Shown one piece after another: positions 1-8,270 of a DNA stretch of 37,590 nucleotides (position 1 is its first letter; each line of letters starts with the position of its first letter). The notes below the pieces were generated by a model. That model did not search any database and was not told the origin of the DNA. It saw nothing but the letters and a program-made list of their open reading frames with translations. Source of the stretch: Porphyromonadaceae bacterium (GTDB lineage: Bacteria > Bacteroidota > Bacteroidia > Bacteroidales > UBA12481); assembly GCA_007280905.1 (NCBI GenBank), contig QYQM01000124.1, positions 1 to 37,590 of the forward strand, given 5' to 3'. The position numbers and the translations under genes are program-made.

Positions 1-969
1 ATAGGCTTCCAGATATTTCCTGAACGGAAAGCTTTTGGTAAGAAGTGGAGCCGTAATAATTTTTCCTGAAGCAATCATGTCAACAGCAGCTTCATAATCT
101 TCCTGCCGGTACATCATCGAACCAAAAACATTCAGCTCATGTTCACCCAGGAAAAACATATTTACGACCGGATTTTGGGAAAAGACTCCAAGAATAACGA
201 CATTCCCTCCTTTCTCCACAAATTGGATCAGAACATCCAGCGAAGATTGCACACCGGCAGCTTCAAACCCGACCTGAAAACCTTCGTCGCCGAAAAAAGC
301 TTTAACACTTTCCTCAAAAGAGGTATATTTAATGTTGACAGCCTCTTCGATTTCACATTTTTTTGCAATGGCTAAACGATAATCACTTACATCAGTTATC
401 AAAACCTTTTTGGCCCCACGGGCTTTGGCAAACTGAGCAACCAGATTTCCGATAGTGCCTGCTCCGGAAACCACTACATTTTTCCCTTTCAGCCCGGCAA
501 CACGGTTTGTCGAATGTGCTCCAACCGCAGCAGGTTCAATCATAGCTCCCTGTTCGAATGACATTCTATCGGAAAATGGAACAATCCTGTCGTCCGTCAC
601 AACAAAAAGGTCCTGTGCCACTCCCGGCGCCTGAAAACCCTGGACTTTTAATTCCTGACAGGCGTTATATTGCCCGCGTTTGCAAGGGCCGCAGGTTCCG
701 CACACTAGTTGAGGCCTGGCGGTTGCTTTCATGCCAGGTTTAACATTGGTAACCTTTTTCCCAACCGCTTCAATAATTGCTGAATATTCATGTCCCTGAA
801 CAACAGGATACGGGGTTGCAGGATGTTTCCCGTGAAAAACATGGATATCGGACCCGCAAACACCGATTTTCTTTATTCTCAATAAAACCTCATGGTCATT
901 CAAGGACCCAGGTTCCGGAATTTCCCTGTATTCAATCACCCCCGGCGATGTCATAATTGCTTGTCTCAT
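1..969 (-). CDS. Zinc-dependent alcohol/polyol dehydrogenase (MDR family), 3' end cut by window edge
   Basis: The first 323 codons of a medium-chain zinc dehydrogenase are present and the C-terminus runs off the window. Reading from the ATG at 969, the catalytic zinc region is GVCGSD (Cys38) and GHE (His60-Glu61). The four structural-zinc cysteines are Cys90, Cys93, Cys96 and Cys104, in CGTCGPC followed by KRGQYNAC. The Rossmann motif GAGTIG lies near residue 170. This set is typical of sorbitol, xylitol, threonine and related NAD-dependent dehydrogenases that oxidise a secondary alcohol to a ketone. The start is 10 bases after the stop of the SSS symporter, so the two are probably co-transcribed and may handle the same substrate. 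With L-xylulose enzymes upstream, a polyol or sugar substrate is a reasonable inference. The exact substrate cannot be read from sequence. Confidence 0.9.
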   Translation of the reverse strand, partial: MRQAIMTSPGVIEYREIPEPGSLNDHEVLLRIKKIGVCGSDIHVFHGKHPATPYPVVQGHEYSAIIEAVGKKVTNVKPGMKATARPQLVCGTCGPCKRGQYNACQELKVQGFQAPGVAQDLFVVTDDRIVPFSDRMSFEQGAMIEPAAVGAHSTNRVAGLKGKNVVVSGAGTIGNLVAQFAKARGAKKVLITDVSDYRLAIAKKCEIEEAVNIKYTSFEESVKAFFGDEGFQVGFEAAGVQSSLDVLIQFVEKGGNVVILGVFSQNPVVNMFFLGEHELNVFGSMMYRQEDYEAAVDMIASGKIITAPLLTKSFPFRKYLEAY

Positions 970-979
970 AATTAATCAA

Positions 980-2626
980 TTAAGAAAAAATGGTATACAG
1001 AACTACCAGTGTTAGAATTAAGAAAGAAGCCCATAATCTCGGATCCCTGATTCCAAGGAATTTCTCCCTGGTAATTACGGCAAGCGGATTGTCCCAGGTG
1101 TACTTTTCGATAACAGCAGGATCTGGTCTTGGAGTTAGATAACTGACAATAAAATAGATAAATGTACATATCACAAAAAGCCACCAGGCCTGTAACATGA
1201 AAGGCAGATGCAATCCTTTGGTGAAATACATGTAACCGCTGATGGGAGGAAAATCGATACAAAAGAAGGTTATCCCGAGCATTAAACCGGATATTAACGT
1301 TGTGATAGCTGCCTGTTTTGTACCTCTCTTTGAGAAAACGCCGAAAAGCAGTACGACAGCAACCGGTGGAGCTATTGCAGCCGCAATTTTGTTAATGGCT
1401 TCAAAGATGCTGGAAAATTTATCTCCCTGTGTTGACCATACCATTGCCAGCAACATAACTGCAACTGCAGCGATACGTCCGACTTGTATCTGCTTCTTAT
1501 CCGTTGTTGCAGGTTTTAGTCTTTTCACAATATCAACGGCCACCAGGGTTGCTGAACTGTTCAAAGCCGCAGCAATGGTGCTCATTAATGCTGCCAGCAG
1601 CGTGGCTGCCATAATGCCCTTTAAACCAACAGGAAGCAATTGATTGATCATTACAGGAAAAGCCTGATTGGCATCGGTGCCAATGATATCCCGGAACAAA
1701 ACATAGGCAATAACACCGGGAAGCACCAGGATAAATACCGGAAGAATTTTTAGAAATCCGGCAAAAATTGGCCCCAATTGCGCATCGCTTTGGGTTTTAG
1801 CACCCAGAACTCTCTGAACAATAGTTTGATCGGAACACCAGTACCATAAACCCAGAATCGGATAGCCAAGCAAACAGGCATACCAGGTGAGTCCCGACTC
1901 AAAGCCTCCTTCACCCAATGCTCTTAAGCTTTCTTTAGTATGCAGAATGCTTAATTGACCAGGCTTCAGAGCTGCCTTAAATTCAGCCAAAGTGTGTACT
2001 CCTTTATCCGGTAATGCAAAAATGGCAATCACTGTCAGTAATACAGCACCTCCGATCAGGATAACTGTTTGAATAGTTTCGGTAACCACCACGGCTTTCA
2101 ATCCACCCAACACAGTATAGATGGTTGTGACAATTGAAATAATGATAATGGAGGTAACTACGTCGATTCCGAAAAATGTTTCAAACACTATGGCGCCGGC
2201 ATACAGGCTCATACCGATATGGACAAACAGGGCACCGATAATTCCGATAAAAGCCAGAACGGTGCGGGAACCTGGTCCATATCGTTTTTCGAGAAATTCA
2301 GGCAGTGTTGAAATCCGGCTTTTAAAATAGAACGGGGCAAAAACCAGTCCGAGTAATATCAAGGTAATAGCTGCCAGCCACTCAAAGTTCCCCCAGACCA
2401 AGCCTTCATTATACCCCGATGCAGCCAGTCCCACGAGGTGAATGGTGGAAATATTCGAAGCAAAAAGTGCCGCTCCGATCACCGGCCATTTTAGCCCCCG
2501 GCTGGCAAGAAAATACCCATCACTGGTCATTTTCTTCATCTTCACCGACAATACTCCGACTACCAGAATACCAATCAGGTATGCTAATATTATTATAGAA
2601 TCTATTAAACTGATTGTTCCAATCAT
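980..2626 (-). CDS. SSS-family sodium/sugar symporter (SGLT-like)
   Basis: This is a 548-residue polytopic inner-membrane protein of the sodium:solute symporter family, in the usual size range for 13-14 helices. Family landmarks are the LPEFLEKRYG segment, GGLKAVVVTETIQ, WYWCSDQTIVQRVLGAK and the helix ALMSTIAAALNSSATLVAVDIVKR. They match the hexose/SGLT branch better than the proline or pantothenate branches, so sodium-driven sugar or polyol uptake is the likely role. A longer reading frame starts at 2683, but the ATG at 2626 is preferred. It has AGGAG at 2635-2631, four bases upstream, and begins directly with a first membrane helix (MIGTISLIDSIIILAY), whereas the longer version would cross the hairpin at 2663-2690. 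It follows susD after about 100 bases and precedes the dehydrogenase. Confidence 0.9.
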   Translation of the reverse strand: MIGTISLIDSIIILAYLIGILVVGVLSVKMKKMTSDGYFLASRGLKWPVIGAALFASNISTIHLVGLAASGYNEGLVWGNFEWLAAITLILLGLVFAPFYFKSRISTLPEFLEKRYGPGSRTVLAFIGIIGALFVHIGMSLYAGAIVFETFFGIDVVTSIIIISIVTTIYTVLGGLKAVVVTETIQTVILIGGAVLLTVIAIFALPDKGVHTLAEFKAALKPGQLSILHTKESLRALGEGGFESGLTWYACLLGYPILGLWYWCSDQTIVQRVLGAKTQSDAQLGPIFAGFLKILPVFILVLPGVIAYVLFRDIIGTDANQAFPVMINQLLPVGLKGIMAATLLAALMSTIAAALNSSATLVAVDIVKRLKPATTDKKQIQVGRIAAVAVMLLAMVWSTQGDKFSSIFEAINKIAAAIAPPVAVVLLFGVFSKRGTKQAAITTLISGLMLGITFFCIDFPPISGYMYFTKGLHLPFMLQAWWLFVICTFIYFIVSYLTPRPDPAVIEKYTWDNPLAVITREKFLGIRDPRLWASFLILTLVVLYTIFS

Positions 2627-2662
2627 AATACTCCTATTTGATTGCTGAAAGGCAGGAAACAA

Positions 2663-2690
2663 GAAACAGGTGGAAATCTCCACCTGTTTC
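2663..2690 (-). terminator. Perfect 12-bp hairpin between susD and the symporter gene
   Basis: GAAACAGGTGGA (2663-2674) and TCCACCTGTTTC (2679-2690) are exact reverse complements around a 4-base loop. On the minus strand the stem is followed by TTGTTTCC, a weak T-rich tail. It lies in the 99-base gap after susD. It could be a partial terminator that lowers symporter and dehydrogenase expression relative to SusCD, or a stabilising 3' stem-loop on the susCD transcript. The short T-run makes full termination uncertain. Confidence 0.6.
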
Positions 2691-2725
2691 CAGTTTCAAA
2701 CCAATAAAAATACTAAACCTAACGA

Positions 2726-4210
2726 TTAATGAATTCCTGTTCTTGTGTCCCACCACATCTGTGTTCCGTAAAAGATATCATTCTCAACAACATCCGTCGG
2801 GAATTTTGTGTTAAGAGATTTTTCCTCATCTGCATAAGCCAACCTGAACGGTGGGCGATTATGCTTCAGGGCATAGTTCTCCGAAGCCTGGTCCATAAGC
2901 GGGACATCAGTTCTTCTGCTCTCCGACCAAGCCTCAACGCTTTGCTTGAAGAGGGCGATCCATTTCTGAAAAGCAATCTTATGAAGATTTGTCGTCGTAC
3001 CACCACCCCATGCAACTTCAGGTTGAGTCAGGAAAGCAGCAATGGCATCTGCGCCGATCTTATTTTCCTCCAGTGACCTGATAATTCCGGTTTCATAAGA
3101 AGTACGGGCATTCCCGGCAGCAAAGTTTCTTTGTATTGCTTCAGCTATGATAAAATGCACTTCAGCGCAATTCATAAAAGGGGAAAAACCTTTTGGATCG
3201 TTACCGAAGCGATCGCCGATATGGGATACATTGTTACCGTTGTTCAAGGTATCACGGGTCTGGCCGTAATAAAACCTATACCCGTTGTAATTGCCATACT
3301 TATTTTTATCAACGTAGACCGGCAATCTGGGGTCATTATTGTCTTTCAAGGCGTTAACCAGAACACTGTTCGTTCTGTACTGATCCTTTTTGTTACCGTC
3401 AGGTGCACCCATCCTTTCAAACCATATCTCCTGATCCGGAGCAATACCGGGATACCAGAAATATGCATTATCGGAATTCTCCGTCATTATGGGATAAGTT
3501 GCAGGATCGTTTAATATTTCAGAGACGACACCTTTGGCAGTCGTTTCATCAACCAAAGACATACGCATGGCCACCCTTAACCGGGTTGAATTACAGAATT
3601 TTTTCCACTTTTCAATATTTCCCTTATAAATCCAGTCTCCAATACCCATGGAACCGGTGCCCTTGTTGAGCGAGTCTGCAGCTTCTTTCAACTCTTTAAG
3701 AATGGCTGTATATACCTCTTGTTGTGTATCATATTTCGGGTAAATGATACCTTCTTCCATAAGGAATGCTTCGGAATAGGGTATTTTCCCCCACATATCA
3801 GTAGTTTGCTGCGCACTATACGCTTTCATGGTAAGAGCAGCAGCATAGAGACTAGTGTTATGCTCTTCCTTTGCAAGCCTCATCGCATCAACAAAGTAGG
3901 TTAAACTTCGATACATTCCCCTCCACATGCTGTTATTTATGTCAACCCTGTATTCATAATCACCGAAACCGATAGCAGCAGTTTGCCCGGCATAAGAACC
4001 TGCATAATAGACGTCGAGCCTTTCCCCGAACAATGTGTACATTACGCTAGTGGTTGCATTGAGAAAAACATTTGTAGCAGGAACCACTGTCGGAGAATTG
4101 GGATTCACATTCATCTCTTCGAAATTCTTAGTGCAAGAATTCGAGATCATCAATACTGCAGCCAGTATTAGAAACTTTATTTTACTAATCGTTTTCATAA
4201 TTATCTTCAT
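2726..4210 (-). CDS. SusD/RagB-family outer-membrane lipoprotein (SusD-like_2 type)
   Basis: This is a 494-residue surface lipoprotein that partners the SusC channel and captures oligosaccharide. The N-terminus has a lysine-rich start, a hydrophobic stretch and the lipobox-like SNSC, then NFEEMNVNPNSPT, the hallmark opening of the SusD-like_2 branch. The length is normal. Two ATGs are possible: 4210 (MKIIMKTISK) and 4198 (MKTISK). The second gives the more usual signal peptide, and the difference is only four residues. The gene begins 12 bases after the SusC stop, the standard susC-susD arrangement. Substrate is not predictable from sequence, but the surrounding GH78 and GH127 genes suggest a rhamnose- or arabinose-bearing glycan. 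Confidence 0.95.
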   Translation of the reverse strand: MKIIMKTISKIKFLILAAVLMISNSCTKNFEEMNVNPNSPTVVPATNVFLNATTSVMYTLFGERLDVYYAGSYAGQTAAIGFGDYEYRVDINNSMWRGMYRSLTYFVDAMRLAKEEHNTSLYAAALTMKAYSAQQTTDMWGKIPYSEAFLMEEGIIYPKYDTQQEVYTAILKELKEAADSLNKGTGSMGIGDWIYKGNIEKWKKFCNSTRLRVAMRMSLVDETTAKGVVSEILNDPATYPIMTENSDNAYFWYPGIAPDQEIWFERMGAPDGNKKDQYRTNSVLVNALKDNNDPRLPVYVDKNKYGNYNGYRFYYGQTRDTLNNGNNVSHIGDRFGNDPKGFSPFMNCAEVHFIIAEAIQRNFAAGNARTSYETGIIRSLEENKIGADAIAAFLTQPEVAWGGGTTTNLHKIAFQKWIALFKQSVEAWSESRRTDVPLMDQASENYALKHNRPPFRLAYADEEKSLNTKFPTDVVENDIFYGTQMWWDTRTGIH

Positions 4211-4222
4211 TTTGGGAGGTTA

Positions 4223-7200
4223 TTAGAAGCTTAATCGCATTTTGATACCAAAGCTCCTGGTTGTTGGTATCTGAAAATTCTCAAATCCTACTCCGGAATC
4301 ACCACCACCAAGACCAACCTCCGGATCTATTCCGAGTTCGGCAGTGCTCTTATCACGGTATAAAATGGCAAGGTTTCTTCCATAGACAGAAATATTGAGT
4401 TTTTGTATCCATGGTATTTTACTGACATTAATATCATATCCAAGGACAGCTTCTCTCAGTTTCACGTAGGTACCGTCAAGGATTGAGTACTCATGGTTAT
4501 TCCACATCCATGCGCCACCATAGAAATCCTGAGCCGATACACGAATATCATTAACAGTGCCATCCTCTTTCACGCCATCCACAATCAGACCTGTCTCCCT
4601 GACGTTGTTTTGTGTCGTGATCTCATAAGTTCCAGTCGGATAGGCATGCCATGCCGTGACACTGAAGAAATCACCGCCTTTTCGCATATCGATCAGGAAA
4701 CTCAGGTATAGTCCTTTATAATTAAATGAGTTACGAATGCCGCCAACCCAATCGGGAGTAACATTCCCAAGGTTGGCACCTACGTTTGTTGTAAGCGGGA
4801 TTCCATCACTGCCAACTACAATCTTTCCTGCATCATTTCGCACATAAGGCAAGCCCCAGAGTACGCCCCATGGCTGACCAGGAACTCCAACCGTGGTGGC
4901 TCCTCCAAACCCATTTGATATCCTGTATGATTCCAGGTCGCCATAGAGTTCATTTACCATACTTTTATTTTTGGCCCAGTTAACCATGATATCCCATGAT
5001 AATCCGGAAGGTTTGTCAATTGCTTTAGCGGTTAACATCAATTCAACTCCATTATTTTCGATTTCTCCTGCATTCAGGCGCATGGCACTGTAACCTGTAG
5101 TGATTGAAGTAGCCACAGATAAGATCTGGTTAACTGTAGTCTGGTCATAATAGGTCACATCAAGAGAAAGCCGGTTTTTCCATAATCTGAAATCTGCCCC
5201 AAATTCAAACGAGGAGGTGATTTGTGGTTTAAGATTGGCAGGCGGATAGGTTGAACCAATACTAAACATTGAAATTGCATTAAATGTTCCAACACCATAT
5301 GTGTTTGCCAATTGGTATGCACCGGCGTCGCCCCCTACTTGTGCCCAACTACCCCTTAATTTTGCATAACTGAGAATATCAGATTCCAGTTTAAATGCTT
5401 CCGTAACATCAAATCCCAAGCTTACTGATGGATAAAAATAGGAACGGTTTTCGGCCGGAAGTGTTGAACTCCAGTCGTTTCTACCAGTAACACCCAGGAA
5501 TAGGAAGTTTTTATAGGATCCGTTAGCAGCAAAGAATACGCTGTTCACTTCCTTTTCATTGGTATTCATGGAAACGGTCGGATTTCCTTTTACGTTACCG
5601 ATGGTGTACAGGTCCGGAACGGTCAGATCACTTGCGGCCATGTACATGGATTGTGATTTGACGTTACGGTAGTTACCTCCTATGATACCATCGAGGCGGA
5701 TATCACCAAAAGCTTTGTCAAACTTCAGCCACAGGTCAGCATTGGTTTCATTGTAGTAGAATTGAGTCTGGTTGAACTGCCCCCCTCTCTTTCTGCTGAT
5801 ATTACCCTGTGTGCCGGATTGGGTAAGATCCTTTCTATATTCATTATAGAAGTCAATTCCTACCCTACCTAATACCGACAACCAATCTGTGATCTTAAAA
5901 TCAACGCTTGAGTTACCGAATAATCTGTTTCTGTTAAAACCTGTCAGATTTCTCAAATTATAGTATGGATTATCTCCGTCGGGGAAAATATAATCCGCGT
6001 TCCCTTTATCCTTAAATAGCTGTTTGGTATAATTGATATCAAAATCCCTTTGAGTCCAGGCGTAATCGACACCAATTCCTGAATAACCGTTATTAGGAAG
6101 GTTGTTGCTTTGCTTCTTAAGATAGGTTAAATTAGTTACGGCGGTAAGGCGGTCGGTTGGTTTTAATGTAAGACTGCCATTCAGTGTTTGCTGAGATTGA
6201 TCAGTATAATCTATTATCCCCTTGGTATTCATGTTGGTAAAAGCGAGCCTTCCCATCGCTTTGTCACCATTGGATGAAATAGCCAGACTGTTTTCAGCAT
6301 TGGTACCAGTCTGGAAAAAATCCCTGTAGTTATTTGGACGGGAAACCCATGGGCTATTGGGGCCTGTCGACCATTGGTCCAAGAGAAGACCGGCATCCAT
6401 CCTTGGACCCCAGTTGATTGGCCAGCTATCGTTTACTCCACCGCCGCCGCCATCTACCCAGTTATAAGAATAAGTTTTGGCATAATCCTGATAACTCATG
6501 TCCGGGTAATCCCGTTTCCAAATATATTCCTCGCCATTCCATCCACCGCCGTATTCATTTTGGAATTTCGGCAAATAGGCGACTTTATCAAAAGACATTG
6601 AAGAAGAAAAATCAACACCCAGTTTCCGGCCGTCTTTCCCCTTTTTGGTTGTAATTAGAATGACCCCGTTGGTTGCCCGGCTTCCATACAAAGCTGCAGC
6701 GTTTGCACCCTTCAAAACAGTCAAGGATTCGATGTTGTTGGGATCAATATCTGCAGCGGTATTGCCCCAGTCAATGCCTCCACCACCATCGAGGTTGGTT
6801 GTATTATTGAAAATCGGGGTGCCGTCAATAACAAAAAGCGGTTCGTTGCCGCTAAAAGATTTATTCCCCCTGATAACAATCCTTGAGGATGCTCCAACCG
6901 TACTACCACCGCTGGTAACCTGAACCCCTGCAATCTTACCAGACAGGGTATTAATAATATTGTTATCCTTAGCCTCAATAAGCTCGGCTGAATTGACATC
7001 CTGAACAGCATATCCAAGTGTTTTCTTTTCCCTGGAAATACCAAGGGCGGTAACAACCACCTCATCGAGGTTCATTACATCAATTTCCAAACTGACATCA
7101 TAGTTATTTGATGATGTGATTGGAACTTCCAGTTTGCAGTAACCGACTGATGAGAACACCAGGATGCCAGCTTGACCTTTTACTGACAAAACAAACCGGC

Positions 7201-7372
7201 CTTCACCTCCGGTAGTGGTTCCGGTTTGTGTTCCTTTTACCATTACAGTAACTCCTGGAATTGTCTGTTTATCAGCCGCGGAGGTAACTGTTCCGGTTAG
7301 TTGACGAGTTTGGCCGAAGAGAGTTCCGGCAAAAAAACTCATCAACAATACATAAAGTAGTTTTTGCTTCAT
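4223..7372 (-). CDS. SusC/RagA-family TonB-dependent outer-membrane transporter
   Basis: This is a 1049-residue TonB-linked importer. In order it has a signal peptide (MKQKLLYVLLMSFFAGTLFG), a carboxypeptidase-regulatory-like domain (about 25-105, with LTGTVTSAADKQTIPGVTV) and the SusC signature DEVVVTALGISREKKTLGYA near residue 105. A plug domain follows (about 115-240, including VIRGNKSFSGNEPLFVIDG and VLKGANAAALYGSRATNGVI), then a long beta-barrel ending in KMRLSF. The terminal Phe is typical of outer-membrane barrels. No STN domain is present, so it is not the kind that signals directly to a FecR/sigma pair. It heads the susC-susD-symporter-dehydrogenase group. About 60 bases of AT-rich DNA precede it and probably hold its promoter, but I see no convincing minus-strand TAnnTTTG. 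Confidence 0.97.
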   Translation of the reverse strand: MKQKLLYVLLMSFFAGTLFGQTRQLTGTVTSAADKQTIPGVTVMVKGTQTGTTTGGEGRFVLSVKGQAGILVFSSVGYCKLEVPITSSNNYDVSLEIDVMNLDEVVVTALGISREKKTLGYAVQDVNSAELIEAKDNNIINTLSGKIAGVQVTSGGSTVGASSRIVIRGNKSFSGNEPLFVIDGTPIFNNTTNLDGGGGIDWGNTAADIDPNNIESLTVLKGANAAALYGSRATNGVILITTKKGKDGRKLGVDFSSSMSFDKVAYLPKFQNEYGGGWNGEEYIWKRDYPDMSYQDYAKTYSYNWVDGGGGGVNDSWPINWGPRMDAGLLLDQWSTGPNSPWVSRPNNYRDFFQTGTNAENSLAISSNGDKAMGRLAFTNMNTKGIIDYTDQSQQTLNGSLTLKPTDRLTAVTNLTYLKKQSNNLPNNGYSGIGVDYAWTQRDFDINYTKQLFKDKGNADYIFPDGDNPYYNLRNLTGFNRNRLFGNSSVDFKITDWLSVLGRVGIDFYNEYRKDLTQSGTQGNISRKRGGQFNQTQFYYNETNADLWLKFDKAFGDIRLDGIIGGNYRNVKSQSMYMAASDLTVPDLYTIGNVKGNPTVSMNTNEKEVNSVFFAANGSYKNFLFLGVTGRNDWSSTLPAENRSYFYPSVSLGFDVTEAFKLESDILSYAKLRGSWAQVGGDAGAYQLANTYGVGTFNAISMFSIGSTYPPANLKPQITSSFEFGADFRLWKNRLSLDVTYYDQTTVNQILSVATSITTGYSAMRLNAGEIENNGVELMLTAKAIDKPSGLSWDIMVNWAKNKSMVNELYGDLESYRISNGFGGATTVGVPGQPWGVLWGLPYVRNDAGKIVVGSDGIPLTTNVGANLGNVTPDWVGGIRNSFNYKGLYLSFLIDMRKGGDFFSVTAWHAYPTGTYEITTQNNVRETGLIVDGVKEDGTVNDIRVSAQDFYGGAWMWNNHEYSILDGTYVKLREAVLGYDINVSKIPWIQKLNISVYGRNLAILYRDKSTAELGIDPEVGLGGGDSGVGFENFQIPTTRSFGIKMRLSF

Positions 7373-7435
7373 TGGTTATAATTTTACCTGTTAAACTTTT
7401 CAACTATTCAAAAAGTTAAAACTATCCCTAAGCAA

Positions 7436-7696
7436 ATGGAAAATGAACCACTTTGTTGGCATCTTCATGTACTATCTTTGCAACTCAAGGATTATTTCAT
7501 TGCCAACCTATTGCATGAGATCCGGACACCTCTTAATGCCATTATAGAATTCTCAGAGCTCTTGAAAGAAGAAGTTGAACTTGTTATTCCTGGGGCTTCC
7601 GTGGAATACTTCCCGATTATTCACCATGCCACTTCATCGTTATTAATATCGACATCCCACTGTCAGGCTCAGTTTTTTGATTCCTTTCATGTGTAA
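7436..7696 (+). pseudogene. Histidine-kinase HisKA remnant
   Basis: This is an 86-codon plus-strand frame, the only gene-like piece running against the rest of the window. Residues 18-40 (KDYFIANLLHEIRTPLNAII, then EFSELL) are an unmistakable H-box and first helix of a sensor histidine kinase, with the phospho-accepting His at residue 27. The following YFPIIHHATSSLL resembles the second HisKA helix. The sensor domain and the HATPase domain are both absent, and the frame closes 25 codons after the second helix begins. It cannot be a working kinase. It is probably a scar of a lost regulator (a hybrid two-component system often sits beside glycan loci). Confidence 0.7.
7452..7480 (+). promoter_or_regulatory. 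Bacteroidota-type promoter candidate on the plus strand
   Basis: TTTG at 7452-7455 and TATCTTTG at 7473-7480 are 17 bases apart. This fits the Bacteroidota housekeeping promoter pattern (TTTG, about 17-23 bases, TAnnTTTG). It points into the histidine-kinase remnant, which begins its recognisable homology only a few bases later. A promoter directly beside the middle of a kinase domain suggests either a deletion that brought them together or a chance match. Confidence 0.4.
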
Positions 7697-7931
7697 GCCA
7701 CTATAAAGAGTATCGAACGAAAGGTACGACCGCGGAGTCAGTGGTAAGGAGGGTAGTTTATGGAAGTTGTCAAATAATCGTACCCCAAACAACTCGACCG
7801 GTAAATATGCGCCAAATTCGGGACCATCCTCCCCCAAAAATTGGTGTACGAAAATCCGGACGATTATTTTAATGGAGCCTGAATTATTGATATACCTGTT
7901 ATTATCTAAGAAAGTGCTATTTAGCTTGATC
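7697..7931. other. Decayed spacer with no recognisable gene
   Basis: Between the kinase remnant and the next fragment I find no recognisable coding sequence. A 105-codon minus-strand frame (7643-7960) overlaps this stretch, but its translation has no family features, it has no clear ribosome-binding site, and it overlaps fragments on both sides. Together with the neighbouring scraps this makes about 880 bases (7373-8256) of remnant DNA. Confidence 0.5.
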
Positions 7932-8270
7932 TCAGGAAGGCAATTGGGTATCCTTGTCAATGTCGTCAGCCGTCAAATACCCTTTTTCTGTTAAACGGTA
8001 TACTGTTCCTTTGTTTTGAGATTCAAAGATTATTAATTCGTTATCTAATAGTTGTTTAACGGCAGATTCCCATCCTGCAAATTCCCGAGCACTTGAACAT
8101 TGAATATTTTTTTGGCCGCAAATAAGCTCATAACACTCCTGGTTTGAAAAAACAATAATATAGCCATCTTTATCTTCGGAGGTCTTTTTTATGATTATTT
8201 TAGCTTTGGCACTAAGAATGCTAATTAACGCAAAGTTGTTTTTTATTTCCTCCTCCTTAAAATCGGATAT
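7932..8270 (-). pseudogene. C-terminal fragment of an unknown protein with a winged-helix-like tail
   Basis: An open frame continues upstream to 8408, but that part overlaps the PA14 coding sequence in another frame. Only the piece from about DFKEEEIKNNFALISIL onward looks like genuine protein. Its end has the pattern AREFAGWESAVKQLLDNELI, then TVYRLTEKGYLTADDI, which resembles small winged-helix tails seen at the C-terminus of many uncharacterised bacterial proteins. No start codon or domain of its own can be assigned. It is most likely the 3' end of another gene left by a deletion that joined it to the PA14 gene at about 8260. The function is unknown. Confidence 0.45.

Noticed and set aside
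2627-2683. Upstream extension of the symporter
   Set aside because: It would start inside the hairpin; the ATG at 2626 has AGGAG at the right distance and begins the first helix.
7403-7436. Possible minus-strand promoter for susC (TTTG at 7436-7433 and TAACTTTT at 7418-7411)
   Set aside because: The spacing is only 14 bases and the second box lacks the final G; too weak to call.
7643-7960. 105-codon minus-strand open frame
   Set aside because: No family features, no convincing start, and it overlaps the kinase remnant and the C-terminal fragment; treated as chance within decayed DNA.
7767-7994. Plus-strand 75-codon frame in the decayed zone
   Set aside because: Low-complexity translation without recognisable motifs; no ribosome-binding site.
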